In this document: piece by piece, positions 1-10,375 of the stretch
Numbering within the stretch: the first letter of the stretch is position 1
How the letters are laid out: each line of letters begins with the position of its first letter
Source: Erythrobasidium yunnanense
Lineage: Eukaryota > Basidiomycota > Cystobasidiomycetes > Erythrobasidiales > Erythrobasidiaceae
NCBI GenBank assembly: GCA_001600175.1
Contig: BCJC01000004.1
Location: 1-64,000, forward strand
DNA: 64,000 nucleotides
Direction of reading: 5' to 3'
Notes under the pieces: generated by a model
The model's input: the letters and a program-made list of their open reading frames with translations, nothing else
What the model was told of the DNA's origin: nothing
The model's database searches: none
Translations under genes and position numbers: made by a program

Positions 1-44
1 AACCCTCTGTAAACCCTCTGTAAACCCTCTGTAAACCCTCTGTA
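1..44. repeat. Putative telomeric 11-bp tandem repeat
   Basis: Four perfect head-to-tail copies of AACCCTCTGTA begin at the first base and stop at 44. The other strand reads TTTACAGAGGG, a G-rich unit of the telomere type (T-rich block plus GGG), but it is not the TTAGGG usual in fungi. The array starts exactly at the window edge, faces outward with the C-rich strand running inward, and is followed by a gene-free kilobase. That is how a chromosome end looks. A short subtelomeric satellite is the alternative. Confidence 0.6.
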
Positions 45-1298
45 ACTGCCAAAGCGCCGAAGCGACTGTGAGCTAAGTCTGACAGCCTTAGACGAGGTCA
101 GAAGCCGTCTCAGGAGCTCTGTCGAGCCAGAAGAAGTCTGAGCGTGTTGCTTGAGTCCAGGTAGACCAGTGGGCTACAACAGAGGGAAGAGTCAAAACAG
201 GAGAACTAGTCAGTAGCGGAACAAGAACAGCAGTCAAGTCAGGCGTTGGTGCCCGCGCTGTACTCCTGTCGCAACGCAGCGCAACCAGTTTGCAGAGAGA
301 GTCACTGCGTTCTTTCGGGAGCGTCAGTAAGAGTGCGGTTTGTTAGTTCTCTAGCTCTTTTGGCGGTCTGAGCCAGGCTGCTCAAAGTCAACGAGTCGTT
401 GTGCACGTAAGCGGGCTTGGAAAGGCAGGGACGGCCGTGCTGCCGGGAACAAGGGAAGTAAGCCCGCGCAGCTGTACTAGAGCAGCCAACAGTCTTTAGC
501 TCGAGCACACAAAGCGTACGGTTACTCGGCAGCGTGGGTAGAAGTGCTTTCTGCGTCTTAAGGTTCGTGACAAGCTTGCCTGGACCCTACTGGCCGAAGC
601 CGACCCGCAAAGCACGCCTCGGTCTGGTCTGTAGAACCGTAGCTGCGACCAGGTTTCCCAAACGTCAGCTTGAGTCTGCCAGCACACGCCCTTTCGAGTT
701 CGAAGAGCTAGACCAGACCAAGTCGACAGAAGAGCGCCAAAGAACAGAGGACGTGCAGAGGAGGTACTACAGCTTTAGGAACGTCGCCAAACCCCGGCCT
801 TGCAAAGCGACAGAAACTGTCCTCTAAAGGGCACCACTCGTGTAGCTCGAGAAACGTCTTCCAGCCCCGTTGCCCTTGGTCAGCCGACTCAGCGCACTGT
901 CCGAGAGAGACTGTCAGCAGGGAGCTGAGCTGCGACGAGCAGGACCGGCGTGCTTGACGTACTACGAGTCTCAGAGCCTTAGCAGCGTGAAACGTCGAGA
1001 AAACGGAAAATCTCGATTCCGGACGAAGGAGACGTTCTAGACGATTCTCTTTGCAATATTCAGCATCCTGAAGCTGTTGCGACCATTTTGGTGCTTTTGG
1101 GACGCGAGTGCGAAGGTTGACAAAGGCCGGCTCAAGGTTGGTCGCGTGCAGTCTTCGAAAGTTCTAATGGCTGCAAAGGCAGCGCAAGCAGCATTGTAGT
1201 TGTACTCAAACTGGACTGGGTATGCTAACAGCAAAGTCATTTGTACAGCTTCAAGCCGGTCGCCGGCATCAGCGTTCGGGAGCATAGCAACAATAACG
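45..1298. other. Gene-free subtelomeric stretch
   Basis: About 1.25 kb between the terminal repeats and the SPT2 stop codon. Reading frames on both strands are short (under 100 codons) and give no recognisable domain. No transposase, helicase or reverse transcriptase signature and no tRNA was seen. The base composition is mixed, with many AGTC/GTCAG-type words, but I could not resolve a clear tandem repeat beyond the first 44 bases. Confidence 0.5.
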
Positions 1299-2322
1299 CT
1301 AATTCAGCCGCTTCCCCTTCTGCTTCGCCCTAGCCTCCAACCTGGCCAGCTCCTCCTTATCCTCCCTCTTCGCAATCCTCTCCGCCTCGCGATCCTCCTG
1401 CTCAATCTCATCGATGCCAGCTTCCATGTCGTCCGAGTCCGAATCATACTCTTGAAAGCGGTACTTCTTGCCAGGATTCAGTATTTCCCAGATCTCCTGT
1501 CGACGGTTCCTGGGCTCCGGCGAGTACGACGCCTGCTTCTTCTTCTTCTTGGTGGGAAGAGGTGACGGCTGCTTCCTAGGCGGCGGAGGAGGCGGAGAAG
1601 CCGACTTATGACGCTTCCTTCCCACAAAGACACTCTGCTTAACGGGTTCTCCCTTCTTCTTTCTCAGATCCGCCTCAATCTCCTCGATCGTACGCGTATC
1701 CCGCTTGTTGACGTTTAGCATGACCGCGTTCGCAGGATCGAATTGTGCACGTAATCTATCTTTTGCCGACATGTTCGCCAGCTTGTCGGCAGTAGGAACG
1801 ACCTTCTTCTTGACAGGGGTAGCCGACTTGCGCTTGACACCTCGAGAGGAAGAACTGTCTTCATCATCAGAGAAAAGAGCATCCTTCTTGCGCTTCTTGC
1901 GTATGGCTGCAGCTCTGGGAATGGGGAGGGTAGACGTGGAGGCCACGGGGGTTACTTGCTGATCTTCAAGCTGTAGAGACGTCAGCATAGTCTAGACAGA
2001 CGTGAGCAACCCACCTTTGCCTTCTCTAATCGCTTGCGCTCGCGCTCCAGTGCCAGCTTGTCCTCTATCAGCTTGTTCTCGCGTTCGCGCTTAGCTCTTG
2101 CCTCTGCCTCCTTTCGCTTGCGTTCATCATCTTGACGCTTTCGCACCACCTCGAGCTCAGCATCTCTGCGTCGTTGTGCTTCAAGCTCTGCATTCTTCGC
2201 CAATGCCGCAACTCGTTCCTTTTCAGTGTTGGCTTTGGCCCGGTTCATCAACGCGGCAAACTGTCAATGACAATCAGCATTCGCGCGGCACAGCGTGCAC
2301 GATGTAATAGACACACCTCCAT
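1299..2322 (-). CDS. SPT2: SPT2-family chromatin protein
   Basis: A nuclear histone H3-H4 binding protein that acts in transcription-coupled chromatin maintenance. Three exons are inferred: 2317-2322 (only ATGGAG), 2015-2260 and 1299-1970, giving 307 residues beginning MEFAALMNRAK, which matches the conserved SPT2 start. Residues about 20-85 are a charged coiled coil rich in Glu, Arg and Lys. A Ser/Lys/Pro-rich middle follows. The C-terminus carries the SPT2 signature: EIWEILNPGKKYRF, an acidic patch with DSDSDDMEAG, then a basic helix ending at the stop. The start was chosen because splicing the 6-nt first exon restores the family N-terminus and both introns have GT...AG ends. It is the most distal gene seen on this chromosome arm. 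Confidence 0.85.
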
Positions 2323-2751
2323 CGTGATTCACGTGGCATCACCCCTGCCTGCTCGACTGTTCCAAGATGGTATCGTTTGGAGATAGAGTCGCCAGCTTTC
2401 GCGAGCCATCGATGATCCAGACTTCAGACAATGCCACGTTATACTGATAAACAATACAATCACTCCAACATCAACAAACTCGCCCTCTATACGCCTGCCT
2501 GGGATGGTCCGAATGCCCAGCCACCTGCCTCGATGAAGCAGTCGAAGAGGCTGCTTGATGGCAGGCAGGAGCAACCACAGCAGCACAGTGCCTGCCAGCC
2601 AGTCCTTCTGACAACGGCTTAGCTTCGTTCCTACTCCTCATCTCGCAGCTCCTGTCAGAAAGCGTTCCTGGTCCCTGTCTCTAGACGACGGTTCAAGGTG
2701 AGCATCACTGGCAGGAGACAATGAATAATGCTAACCTTCATGACAGCCATC
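2323..2751. promoter_or_regulatory. Divergent promoter region with a 5'UTR intron
   Basis: This 429-bp gap separates SPT2 (minus) from the membrane protein gene (plus). At 2698-2746 there is a good intron, GTGAGC to TGACAG with a GCTAAC branch site, just upstream of the ATG at 2752. It would be a leader intron of the plus-strand gene. No coding sequence is supported here. Confidence 0.5.
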
Positions 2752-4935
2752 ATGTCTGGCATCGAGCCCACTCAGATCCCTATCGCTATGCATGCCCAAT
2801 CTTCCGCAAACGCTCTTTACCGACAGACTATCGAGGCAGCTTCGAGCGAAAGCGATGCCCGCGTCCTCACCCTCACTCTACCTGCATCAGCAGTCGATGC
2901 TCTACAGTCTGCAATCGATGAATCACAGCCCGACTACACCCTGAAGGTCAACAACGTCGTACCCGCTATCGAAACGGTCCGTCCTATTGTGCCAGATGCA
3001 CAAAGCTCTAGTCCCAGTGCAGCGCAACGCCAAGCTACTTCGTCTTCAGAAACTAAAAGCGAGCACCCAGCTACAACCTCGCCCCGAACAGCTTCGAACA
3101 GCTCTCCGACTTCCCAGACAAGCAAAGTCTTGCCTTCTGTCACAATATCTACACTAGACGAAGGCAATTCCCAGACTTCTCGCTCTACCATCACCATCAC
3201 AGCTACGGATGCGAGTCCTACATCTACAGTGACATCCACCCGAAAGACTGCCAATCTCGGTACCAACATCAAGATAGTCAATACTCAGATTACCTTTGGC
3301 CCAAATGGCTTGACCACCGTCACAGTAGATCCCACTGCATCCCCTACTTCATCTGCAACGGGGACGCCGACACCTACCGGCGACAGCCCATTCTTTCGCT
3401 TCTTGCGCTCACTAGGCAACTCTGGCTCCTCGATAGCCCTAACAGTTCTTGTCTGTCTGGGTATCGCTGCTCTCATATGCGCGTCAATAGCTTTCTGCAT
3501 CCGTCGCGTCAAGCGGAGAGAGCGTCGAGGCATCATGAACATTGGTTATGATCGCTCGATTGGCAAGTACAGCGACATTCACTCGGCATATAGCGACATG
3601 CAATCTATCAACCAAGTCACACTCCCGAGACACATGGATCACCCAGGACAACCACAACAGCAGCAAGCACACCCCATTCCCGAGATCCGCTATAAAGACT
3701 ACGATGATGTGCACATCGCAAGCGAAGAGGAAGAATGGTCAAGAGATGCCATGCATGAGAGACGGCGCTCCTCTCTAGAAGCTTCCGTCATCAACCATCT
3801 TACCGCGAATGCACCACCTATGCATACACCCCTCTCCATAGGCAGCCGTCACTTCGACCAGGGTCCTTCGGCAACCGCAGCATCATCTCCTTACCTGGAG
3901 CCGCCTCTTGGCCCAGCTCTGCGATCTACCTATCTAGGGTCGTTTTCAGCCTCAGTACCGAATGCTAGCAGCTACATCCATCCCTTAGCGAACGCCGAGA
4001 ATGCAAGCGAGTCTGGCGCATCTAGATCGCCATCTCTTCTGGCACCACCTCGGCCTAACCGGCCCGCATCTTTAACGAGTTCTTTCAAGATCGCAGTAGA
4101 GGAGCACTTGGCAGACTGTCCGCCTGAAGCCACGCAGCCTGAATTGCCAACAACTGCGCCTCTGTCAATCAAGTCTCCGCTGCCCAAGACGACCGTCACT
4201 TTCGCCTCCCCAAACCCTCAATCTGCATGGGGAGTAAAGACGATATCTCAGGTCTTTACAGCATCGAGCAATGCTGTCAAGGGTCTTCTATCGCCAGCAA
4301 CAACAGGTCTAGCTTCACCTTCATACGATGAAGAAAAAGCAGACATCTTTATGGACCTGCCTACCAACATCCCACGACGCGGCTCTTCGCGCTGGGGCTC
4401 TTTCGCTTCTCAGTCATCAAATGATAGAAGGCTTCATCAACAGATGCCCTCGCGCTTCTCTTTCACTACCTTGGCAACGAGCTCTCCTACACCAACGACC
4501 GGCTCTGGGTCAGTCTACCACGACTGGCAGATTCGCTCTGCCTTGAGGTCGACCATGAGCGCCCCTCGCAAACAGCCGGAACTCATCGCGCAAAGGCAGC
4601 TCACTCCGCCTGAAGGCTACAAGGACGAAGACTCGGATGAGACTCTCACTGATCGTAATGCCGAATCGCCCGTCATCCACATGGTCAATGATGTCGGCAT
4701 GCACAGAACAGAGAGTGGTATGGAATCTGTTGCATCCGCTTCAACAAACCCGTTCGCTTTCAACGCACCACCTACACCCCAGCGCCCTGACTTCAACAGG
4801 CTCCAAAGCCAGCAAGAAAGTCTTTTCAGCCAGCACGATTCGGAAGACGATGCCTGGGAGATGACAGCAGAGGAACAGAAAGCCATGACGGATCTAATCA
4901 AAAAAAGGCAGAATGCCGCAATGGCGGCTCGGTAG
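2752..4935 (+). CDS. Single-pass membrane protein with Ser/Thr-rich ectodomain
   Basis: No named family is recognised. The 727-residue product has a Ser/Thr/Pro-rich N-terminal half (about residues 80-215) that should be heavily O-glycosylated. One strong transmembrane segment at about 225-250 (IALTVLVCLGIAALICASIA) is followed by a stop-transfer cluster RRVKRRERR. A disordered cytoplasmic tail of about 470 residues is rich in Ser and Pro and ends in an acidic patch and a basic C-terminus. This is the layout of fungal wall sensors of the Wsc/Mid2 type, but there is no WSC Cys motif and no clear signal peptide, so a sensor role is a guess. The ATG at 2752 is preferred over one at 2728 because 2728 lies inside the leader intron. 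Confidence 0.7.
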   Translation: MSGIEPTQIPIAMHAQSSANALYRQTIEAASSESDARVLTLTLPASAVDALQSAIDESQPDYTLKVNNVVPAIETVRPIVPDAQSSSPSAAQRQATSSSETKSEHPATTSPRTASNSSPTSQTSKVLPSVTISTLDEGNSQTSRSTITITATDASPTSTVTSTRKTANLGTNIKIVNTQITFGPNGLTTVTVDPTASPTSSATGTPTPTGDSPFFRFLRSLGNSGSSIALTVLVCLGIAALICASIAFCIRRVKRRERRGIMNIGYDRSIGKYSDIHSAYSDMQSINQVTLPRHMDHPGQPQQQQAHPIPEIRYKDYDDVHIASEEEEWSRDAMHERRRSSLEASVINHLTANAPPMHTPLSIGSRHFDQGPSATAASSPYLEPPLGPALRSTYLGSFSASVPNASSYIHPLANAENASESGASRSPSLLAPPRPNRPASLTSSFKIAVEEHLADCPPEATQPELPTTAPLSIKSPLPKTTVTFASPNPQSAWGVKTISQVFTASSNAVKGLLSPATTGLASPSYDEEKADIFMDLPTNIPRRGSSRWGSFASQSSNDRRLHQQMPSRFSFTTLATSSPTPTTGSGSVYHDWQIRSALRSTMSAPRKQPELIAQRQLTPPEGYKDEDSDETLTDRNAESPVIHMVNDVGMHRTESGMESVASASTNPFAFNAPPTPQRPDFNRLQSQQESLFSQHDSEDDAWEMTAEEQKAMTDLIKKRQNAAMAAR

Positions 4936-5174
4936 TTGGGGTTCATGTAATATTTATGAAGGGCTGGATGTTCGGGGAAAACGGGGCATTATGTAGCATT
5001 AGTTTAGCTAGCAGGGATTGGTTTCGATTTCAGCCTGCAATCGAAGTTTCGCATCGCAACTGTAGCTTGGATTGCTTGCACGGAGGCTAACAACGCTGAT
5101 GTTTTCTGTATTGGCTTTTCATAAGAAGCTTTGTTTTCTTTCATTGCGATAACGACGCAGATCTAGCGCGATGT

Positions 5175-5959
5175 TTAGAGCTCGCCAGAGGCGGTGATCT
5201 CGACCTTCTGCTTGGTCTTGCCGGACTGGGAGCCGACGCCCTCAATGGTCTTGACGATGTCCTGACCCTCGACGACCTTGCCGAAGACCTAGAGGTGCAT
5301 ACAATATCAGTTCTTAACCTCAAACTGCGGGCGCAAGAATACGCACGACGTGCTTGCCGTCGAGCCATGGGCATGGGACGGTGGTGACGAAGAATTGGGA
5401 TCCGTTGGTGTTCTTGCCAGCATTAGCCATGGAGAGGAGGTATGGCTCGGTGTGCTTGAGCTGGAAGTTCTCGTCGGCGAACTGCATCGACGTTGTCAGA
5501 CTGGCACAAGCGGATGAGAGCTGCTGAAGAATCTACCTTCTCGCCGTAGATGGACTTTCCACCAGTACCGTTGTGGTTGGTGAAGTCACCTCCCTGGAGC
5601 ATGAACCTGCGAGATAGTGGAGATGAGCACGTTCGCGAAGCTATGACGGCGTTGACATGGCGTACTGAGGGATGACACGGTGGAAGCTAGAGATAAGGGA
5701 GAGGCAGTCAGCATAGTAATATGTAAAAGTGGAGATATGCCCACGTCGAGTTGGCGTAGCCGTATCCGTTCTGGCCAGTGCAGAGCTCTCTGAAGTTTCT
5801 GGCAGTCTTGGGGACTACGCTGTCCTCGAGCTGGAAGACAATGCGGCCGGCCTTCTATACTCGCGAAGACACTCGTCAGAACTGCCCTGCGCTGACCCTG
5901 CAAACTCTTCCACGACTGACCTGGCTGCCGATGCTGACGTCGAAGTAGACCTTGCTCAT
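5175..5959 (-). CDS. CPR1: Cyclophilin A, peptidyl-prolyl cis-trans isomerase
   Basis: A cytosolic prolyl isomerase and the target of cyclosporin A. Six exons are inferred: 5921-5959, 5745-5854, 5666-5686, 5537-5606, 5347-5481 and 5175-5288. They join in frame to 162 residues, the normal length for this family. The start [13 protein letters not shown] has no targeting extension. Diagnostic blocks are [19 protein letters not shown] with the catalytic Arg, [24 protein letters not shown] with the core Gln-Phe-Phe, and the [12 protein letters not shown] block. Exon 3 is only 21 nt long. The cytosolic form is preferred over a mitochondrial or ER cyclophilin because nothing precedes the cyclophilin fold. 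Confidence 0.93.
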
Positions 5960-6351
5960 GTTTTTGGTTGCTGTGCTTGCGAATCGTTTGAATGCAGGGA
6001 TGGACATTGAATGTAGCAGGTATGCGGACAAGCTGGCAGTCAGCGTTGGTGAGCGCAGAGAAAACGGGAACCGCCGCCCAGCGCTGCCCCCAGGTCACCA
6101 GAAATGATGAAAGGATGGACAGCAGCGCTGGGTGTGCTGAGATTGGTGTAGCAACTCACAATGTACGTGGTTGTGAAGTTTATTTGACTTTGGGTTGTGT
6201 CGAACGAAGTTGAGATGCCCTTGCCCCAAGCGATGATGCCGCCTTCTCGTTCCTTCCACCGGGGGAAGCCTCGTTCAGGCACAGCAATTCCGCATGACGC
6301 GCTGCAGTTCCATCAAGATACAACGGTAGTACATCTATATAACATTATAAG
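5960..6351. other. Intergenic region upstream of cyclophilin
   Basis: These 392 bp lie between the cyclophilin start and the ELP5 stop, both on the minus strand, so they hold the cyclophilin promoter and the ELP5 3' end. Reading frames of 70-80 codons cross it on both strands without domain signatures or a credible exon. I see no RNA gene. Confidence 0.4.
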
Positions 6352-7803
6352 CTACAGTTCTAGATCCTCATCAGGGTCACTCTCATCAAGATCATCGTTC
6401 GAATCGGGCTGATAGATGATCTCGCCGCTACCTCCATCTGTCACAAAGTCAGCTGTCTGCTTGCCCCCTTTTGAGCGAGTTGCTTACCCTTTGGTGTGTA
6501 CGGAAGTGGTGTAGCCTCTCTGGCTTCCCGTTGCCGGTCTGTCAAGGACAGATTGAATAGTGACTGGTTGGTAGGGTCGCTCTGGGTCTTCCAGGCGTAC
6601 TCAGCTAGGCGGTGCCGTACGACTCGACCACTGCGTACCTTGTCGCCGTCAACCGGCTTGCTTGCTTTTGTGTAAACATGCCGGCGGGGTATTCTCAGCA
6701 CTCTAGATAGCTCTTTTGCAACCTGCAGCCTGTTCTGGCCATCCGACGTCACTCCATCAAATCCTCGCTGTATCTTGGCAGCATCGCTCTTCTTGTTGCT
6801 CTTGCTCATCCCTCTCAACGCATATTCCACGATGCTTCGCCCACCTCTTTCGCCTGAGCTCCCAAGCAGGTCCAATACGACTTCGCGTTCGTTTGCCGAG
6901 TCGTTGTTCCCTAGCTCCAGCTCCTTGTCAGCGGTCGAGCTGTCCGCTCCTAGATGAAGAGGGCTGCCCCAGTGCCGCTTGTGCAGCAGGCCCGCAAAAT
7001 CGTATGCTCGTGCTTCAACATCTGCAGAGCTGTCCTGGCCGAGCTGCTCAATGCCATACGCGGAGTTCAGGTGCGAGAACAATGCCGGTGGATGACATGT
7101 CAGATGCGAGGTTGAAGCTGCAAATGTTGGTGAAAGGAGGGTATCGATTAACGGGATTGCCGAAGATGAGGAAGGTGCAGTTGGCACATCTGTGTGGTGT
7201 ATGGCAATGATATCGCCTGCAGACACATATTAGCATCTTACTCGGACTTGTCCATTCTTTCACCTTACGCTCTGACTTGACAATACGCTTGAGAAAGCGG
7301 TAAACTAGCTGCACTTCGTTGAATATCTCGAGGGTAGTAATGCTATCGATAAAGACAGTCGCCTGGTGCGGGATAATCGTTTCAGCAGGCATTTGAGTGA
7401 CAGAGGATTGGGCAAATGACCATCTCTAACGTATGTAGTACAGACATAAGGCCATCCAGATCGTCTATCTCGCATGATAAAACATTCTGAGCAGCAGTAT
7501 CGATATTGCAGCAGTCTATGATATGTAGGATGCTGGAATGCTTTTCGAGGTCGTGAGCGCCAAGGATCCGAGAAGGGTCGTGTTCAGTGCATATGAGTAT
7601 AGCGGGTTCTTTCCTAGATCTTGCTCAGCGTGGTAAAGAGGGTTGTGCCTTGCAAGGAGGCACCTTTCGAGCTTTCTGAGCAAGGCTTCCCGAAACAGAT
7701 GAAGGCCAGGCTGAGCTAGATTGTCGCTGATGATAGTACAGCTAGGCTGCAGTTTCCCGCTCAGCCAGCTGTCTGTGACTGCCGTATTGGCTGACGGCAA
7801 CAT
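6352..7803 (-). CDS. ELP5: Elongator complex subunit ELP5 (IKI1)
   Basis: A subunit of the Elp4-Elp5-Elp6 RecA-like ring of Elongator, needed for U34 wobble modification of tRNA. The N-terminal exon starting at 7803 reads MLPSANTAVTDSWLSG and contains SDNLAQPGLHLFREAL. Later exons carry ATVFIDSITTLEIFNE and SERDIIAIHHTDVP. The C-terminal signature is clear: SLFNLSLTDRQREAREATPL followed after an intron (6438-6487) by EIIYQPDSNDDLDESDPDED and LEL, the typical acidic end of ELP5. About five exons are needed. The outer ends and the last intron are firm, while the joins around 7400-7660 are my best reading. Confidence 0.8.
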
Positions 7804-8040
7804 GTCGCAAAAGATGGTACCGGTATAGAAGGAACACGTGAAAGCAAAGCATCAGGAGCAAAGACGATCTGTACTACCTTTTCAAGAAAGCCTTGATAGG
7901 CTTCATGAAGCTATTAGCTGCATCCAATTGCAAGGTAGGTCAAGCAGTGGAGGCTGAGAAGATCTATGATAGCACTTTCTAAAAGATATATGCGAGAACG
8001 TTGATAGATTTCAGCCAAACTATGTACACAAATCCATGCG

Positions 8041-8888
8041 CTACCTCGTGATGGATCTACCGCGTCTCACTCTCGGCATGCCGGGCTCTTTACATCCGTT
8101 AGAGCAGAGCAGCTTGCTATGATCGAGGAAGGTAGTCTGTCAGCATAGGTTCTACACACAATGACAAGAGATTCTTACCCATCCTCGTCCACTGTGACAT
8201 CGCCCCAGTACTGGGGCAGTCCTGGGAAGATCAATGGACACGTCTGGCAGCTTCGATTAGTCTTGAAAGACTCCCTCTCTTCCTCCAGCTCGCCGTCTGC
8301 CGCAGTATAGCTACCTCCATCGCTGCCAAAAGAAGATGAGAGAAAGGAGCCCGGTAGTACTGAAGCCTTGTCAGGCATGACTGCGGCGACATTGGAGGTC
8401 ATGGCAAAAGTTGCCGCGCCAAGGCGACGAGACGAGCTGCTTGAGATTGTAGAAGAGTTACTCGACGACCTCGTTAGACCTCCAGCACGAAGATCGGACG
8501 CTGCTCTTCGATGAGCGCCCCGGTTGGCCGAAGTAACATCTGATCTTGCTCGCTGAAGTATAGAAGGCAGTGCATGGCCTAGAGAGGAGCCCGATCGACC
8601 CCATAGGGAGCCAGTACCAGTGCTGCGCGAGAACGGCGAGCCCAGTTCAGCGAAGAGAGGCGCTTTGTCCGAAAAGTAGCTGTCGATGGAGTCTGTAGCG
8701 GAGAGCGGGGCCGTCGGAACATCGACATCATACCAGTCAGCCACGTTTCGAAGTGTCTCGACTGCATTGAACTCGTTCGATAGGTATCGAGCTCCTCTAG
8801 CTGTCCAATTGTAAGCTGAAGGCGGGAAAGCGTCTGTATGGGAGCGAGAGAGGGAGGGTGAGGTAGGTGGGCAGAAGTAGCTGGACAT
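8041..8888 (-). CDS. Hypothetical Ser-rich protein with C-terminal Cys motif
   Basis: Not recognised. Two exons, 8179-8888 and 8041-8116, are joined across a 62-bp intron with a GTAAGA donor and a CATAG acceptor. The 261-residue product starts MSSYFCPPTSPSLSRS. It has a Ser/Arg-rich low-complexity middle with a long Ser run (about 145-160). It ends in a short segment with two paired cysteine sets, CQTC and CSNGC, about 30 residues apart, which suggests a small zinc-binding knuckle. Splicing matters: the second Cys pair is encoded only by the last exon. It could be a fungal regulatory protein, but nothing assigns a function. Confidence 0.55.
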
Positions 8889-9321
8889 GAGCCTTCAGGA
8901 ATCAAGGAGACCAGGCACCAGTGTCGGCGTATGACTAACGGAGACTGCGCCAGGCAGAGAGGACCCAAGAGTTGATGTTGGTAGGGTGAAAACTCAGCAA
9001 CGGGTCACGGGCGATGCTGACTCTGGTGAACCGGATGCACAGCTGGCAGACCCCTTATGTCTGAGTATCGGAGGTAGACCGACCTTGCAGACTCTTAGAT
9101 CGAGTGAGTCGTTTCCCACGTAGATAACAGCGATGCCTGTGCGTTAACGATCGAAGCGGACAGCTCCAGACATCATCAGTCTATCGGTCGACTGAGTATG
9201 ATTTCGCACAACGCCTTCGATCGCTAGTCTACGGAGGTATCGACATAAGGGGATCTTGATGCGTTGTCGTAGAGGAGTAACGCGGCCTGTCGACTGTCTT
9301 TTATGTGCAATATGCTGCTGT
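8889..9321. other. Intergenic region
   Basis: The 433 bp between the QCR6 stop and the start of the Cys-motif protein hold the 5' region of the latter. Frames here are extensions or shadows of the QCR6 exons. No RNA gene or repeat was noticed. Confidence 0.4.
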
Positions 9322-10118
9322 TTACCTGAGTTTCGCGAAGATCTTGGGTGCGGCCTGTGCATCTGGTCAGCTTTGCATACGCATAATGACCATGATTTGC
9401 ACTCACGCAGTTGTCCTGAAGTTTCGCAATTGATTAGCACCTTTTAGCAGCAGTTCATGCTATAAATTGAAGACCCAGGCTTACCACACAGTGCATTAGG
9501 TGGACTGCGGGAGTATACTATCAGTGAGAGATACACATTTCAGCAGTTATCGACCTACATAGCTCCTCTACGCAGTCCTCTCCCTTGTGGCCTTTTCCAG
9601 CCTCAACGCGCTCCTGGCAGTGGTCGAAGTGGTGCTTGAGGTTGGCGCACTCCTTGGAATCTGCGCACTCTGTTGATAGAATAGAAAGAGATCTAGCTTA
9701 GTTCTTGTTGCTCTGCCTAGAGGTCGACTTCTCCGTACTTTCGCGAATAGCGGGATATTCCTGCAGGAAAAGCACAATAGATCAGCTCTTTGGCCCAATG
9801 AAGCAGAATACGAGTTGCGCAGCCTTGACTTACATCCTCAGGCTCCTCCTCTTCTTCCTCCTCTTCCTCGTCAGCTCCACCGCTGCTCTCCTCCTCCTCG
9901 CCGCCAGCGTCTGTCTCTGCATCGTCGTCCTTGCTGTCCTCGCCCTTGCTATCTGATGTAGGTGCTGCTACGGCCTTGCCTTGAGCTGTGTCGTTGCTTG
10001 CGCTCGCATCGTCGTCGCTGTCGTTTTTCGCCTCTTCAGCTCGAGCGCTGGGCAGGAGCGAGGTCATCCAGCTGCTGAAGCTGTACAAGCTAGACGTTTG
10101 GGAGTCTTCGATAGCCAT
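9322..10118 (-). CDS. QCR6: Cytochrome bc1 subunit 6, hinge protein
   Basis: The acidic hinge subunit of mitochondrial complex III, which lies on the intermembrane side and helps cytochrome c1-cytochrome c contact. Six exons are inferred: 9835-10118 (or to 9834), 9739-9760, 9559-9669, 9485-9504, 9407-9415 and 9322-9354, giving about 159 residues. The first exon encodes a poly-Glu/Asp stretch ending EEEPED. The core follows with conserved cysteines: CADSKECANLKHHFDHCQER, GEDCVEELFHLMHCV, DNC and AAPKIFAKLR at the end. The four family cysteines are present. Three exons are tiny (22, 20 and 9 nt). The 9-nt exon encodes only Asp-Asn-Cys and is required to keep the last conserved Cys. Confidence 0.87.
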
Positions 10119-10375
10119 CTTGGGAGGTATAGTCTATCCTGGTTGACCAAGCTGACTTCAAGCCTTTTGCAAGAGAGGGCAAGAAAGAAAGGAAAGCAAG
10201 TCGGCTTTGATTGCTGCTGATTGGGCAGGGACGCTTGCAAGAAGGCGGCTCTTGCCAGCAATTGCGTGATGCAACCAGAGTACCTAGATAACAACCCATG
10301 CGCCCGCCTAGCTTCCCGTATAACTTGTTCCTTCGAGACCTCGACATACGATCGCAAAGCTATCTGTAGCATCTT

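Noticed and set aside
534-827. 97-codon open frame in the subtelomere
   Set aside because: No domain, no splice partners, an overlapping frame on the other strand, and a composition like the surrounding non-coding DNA.
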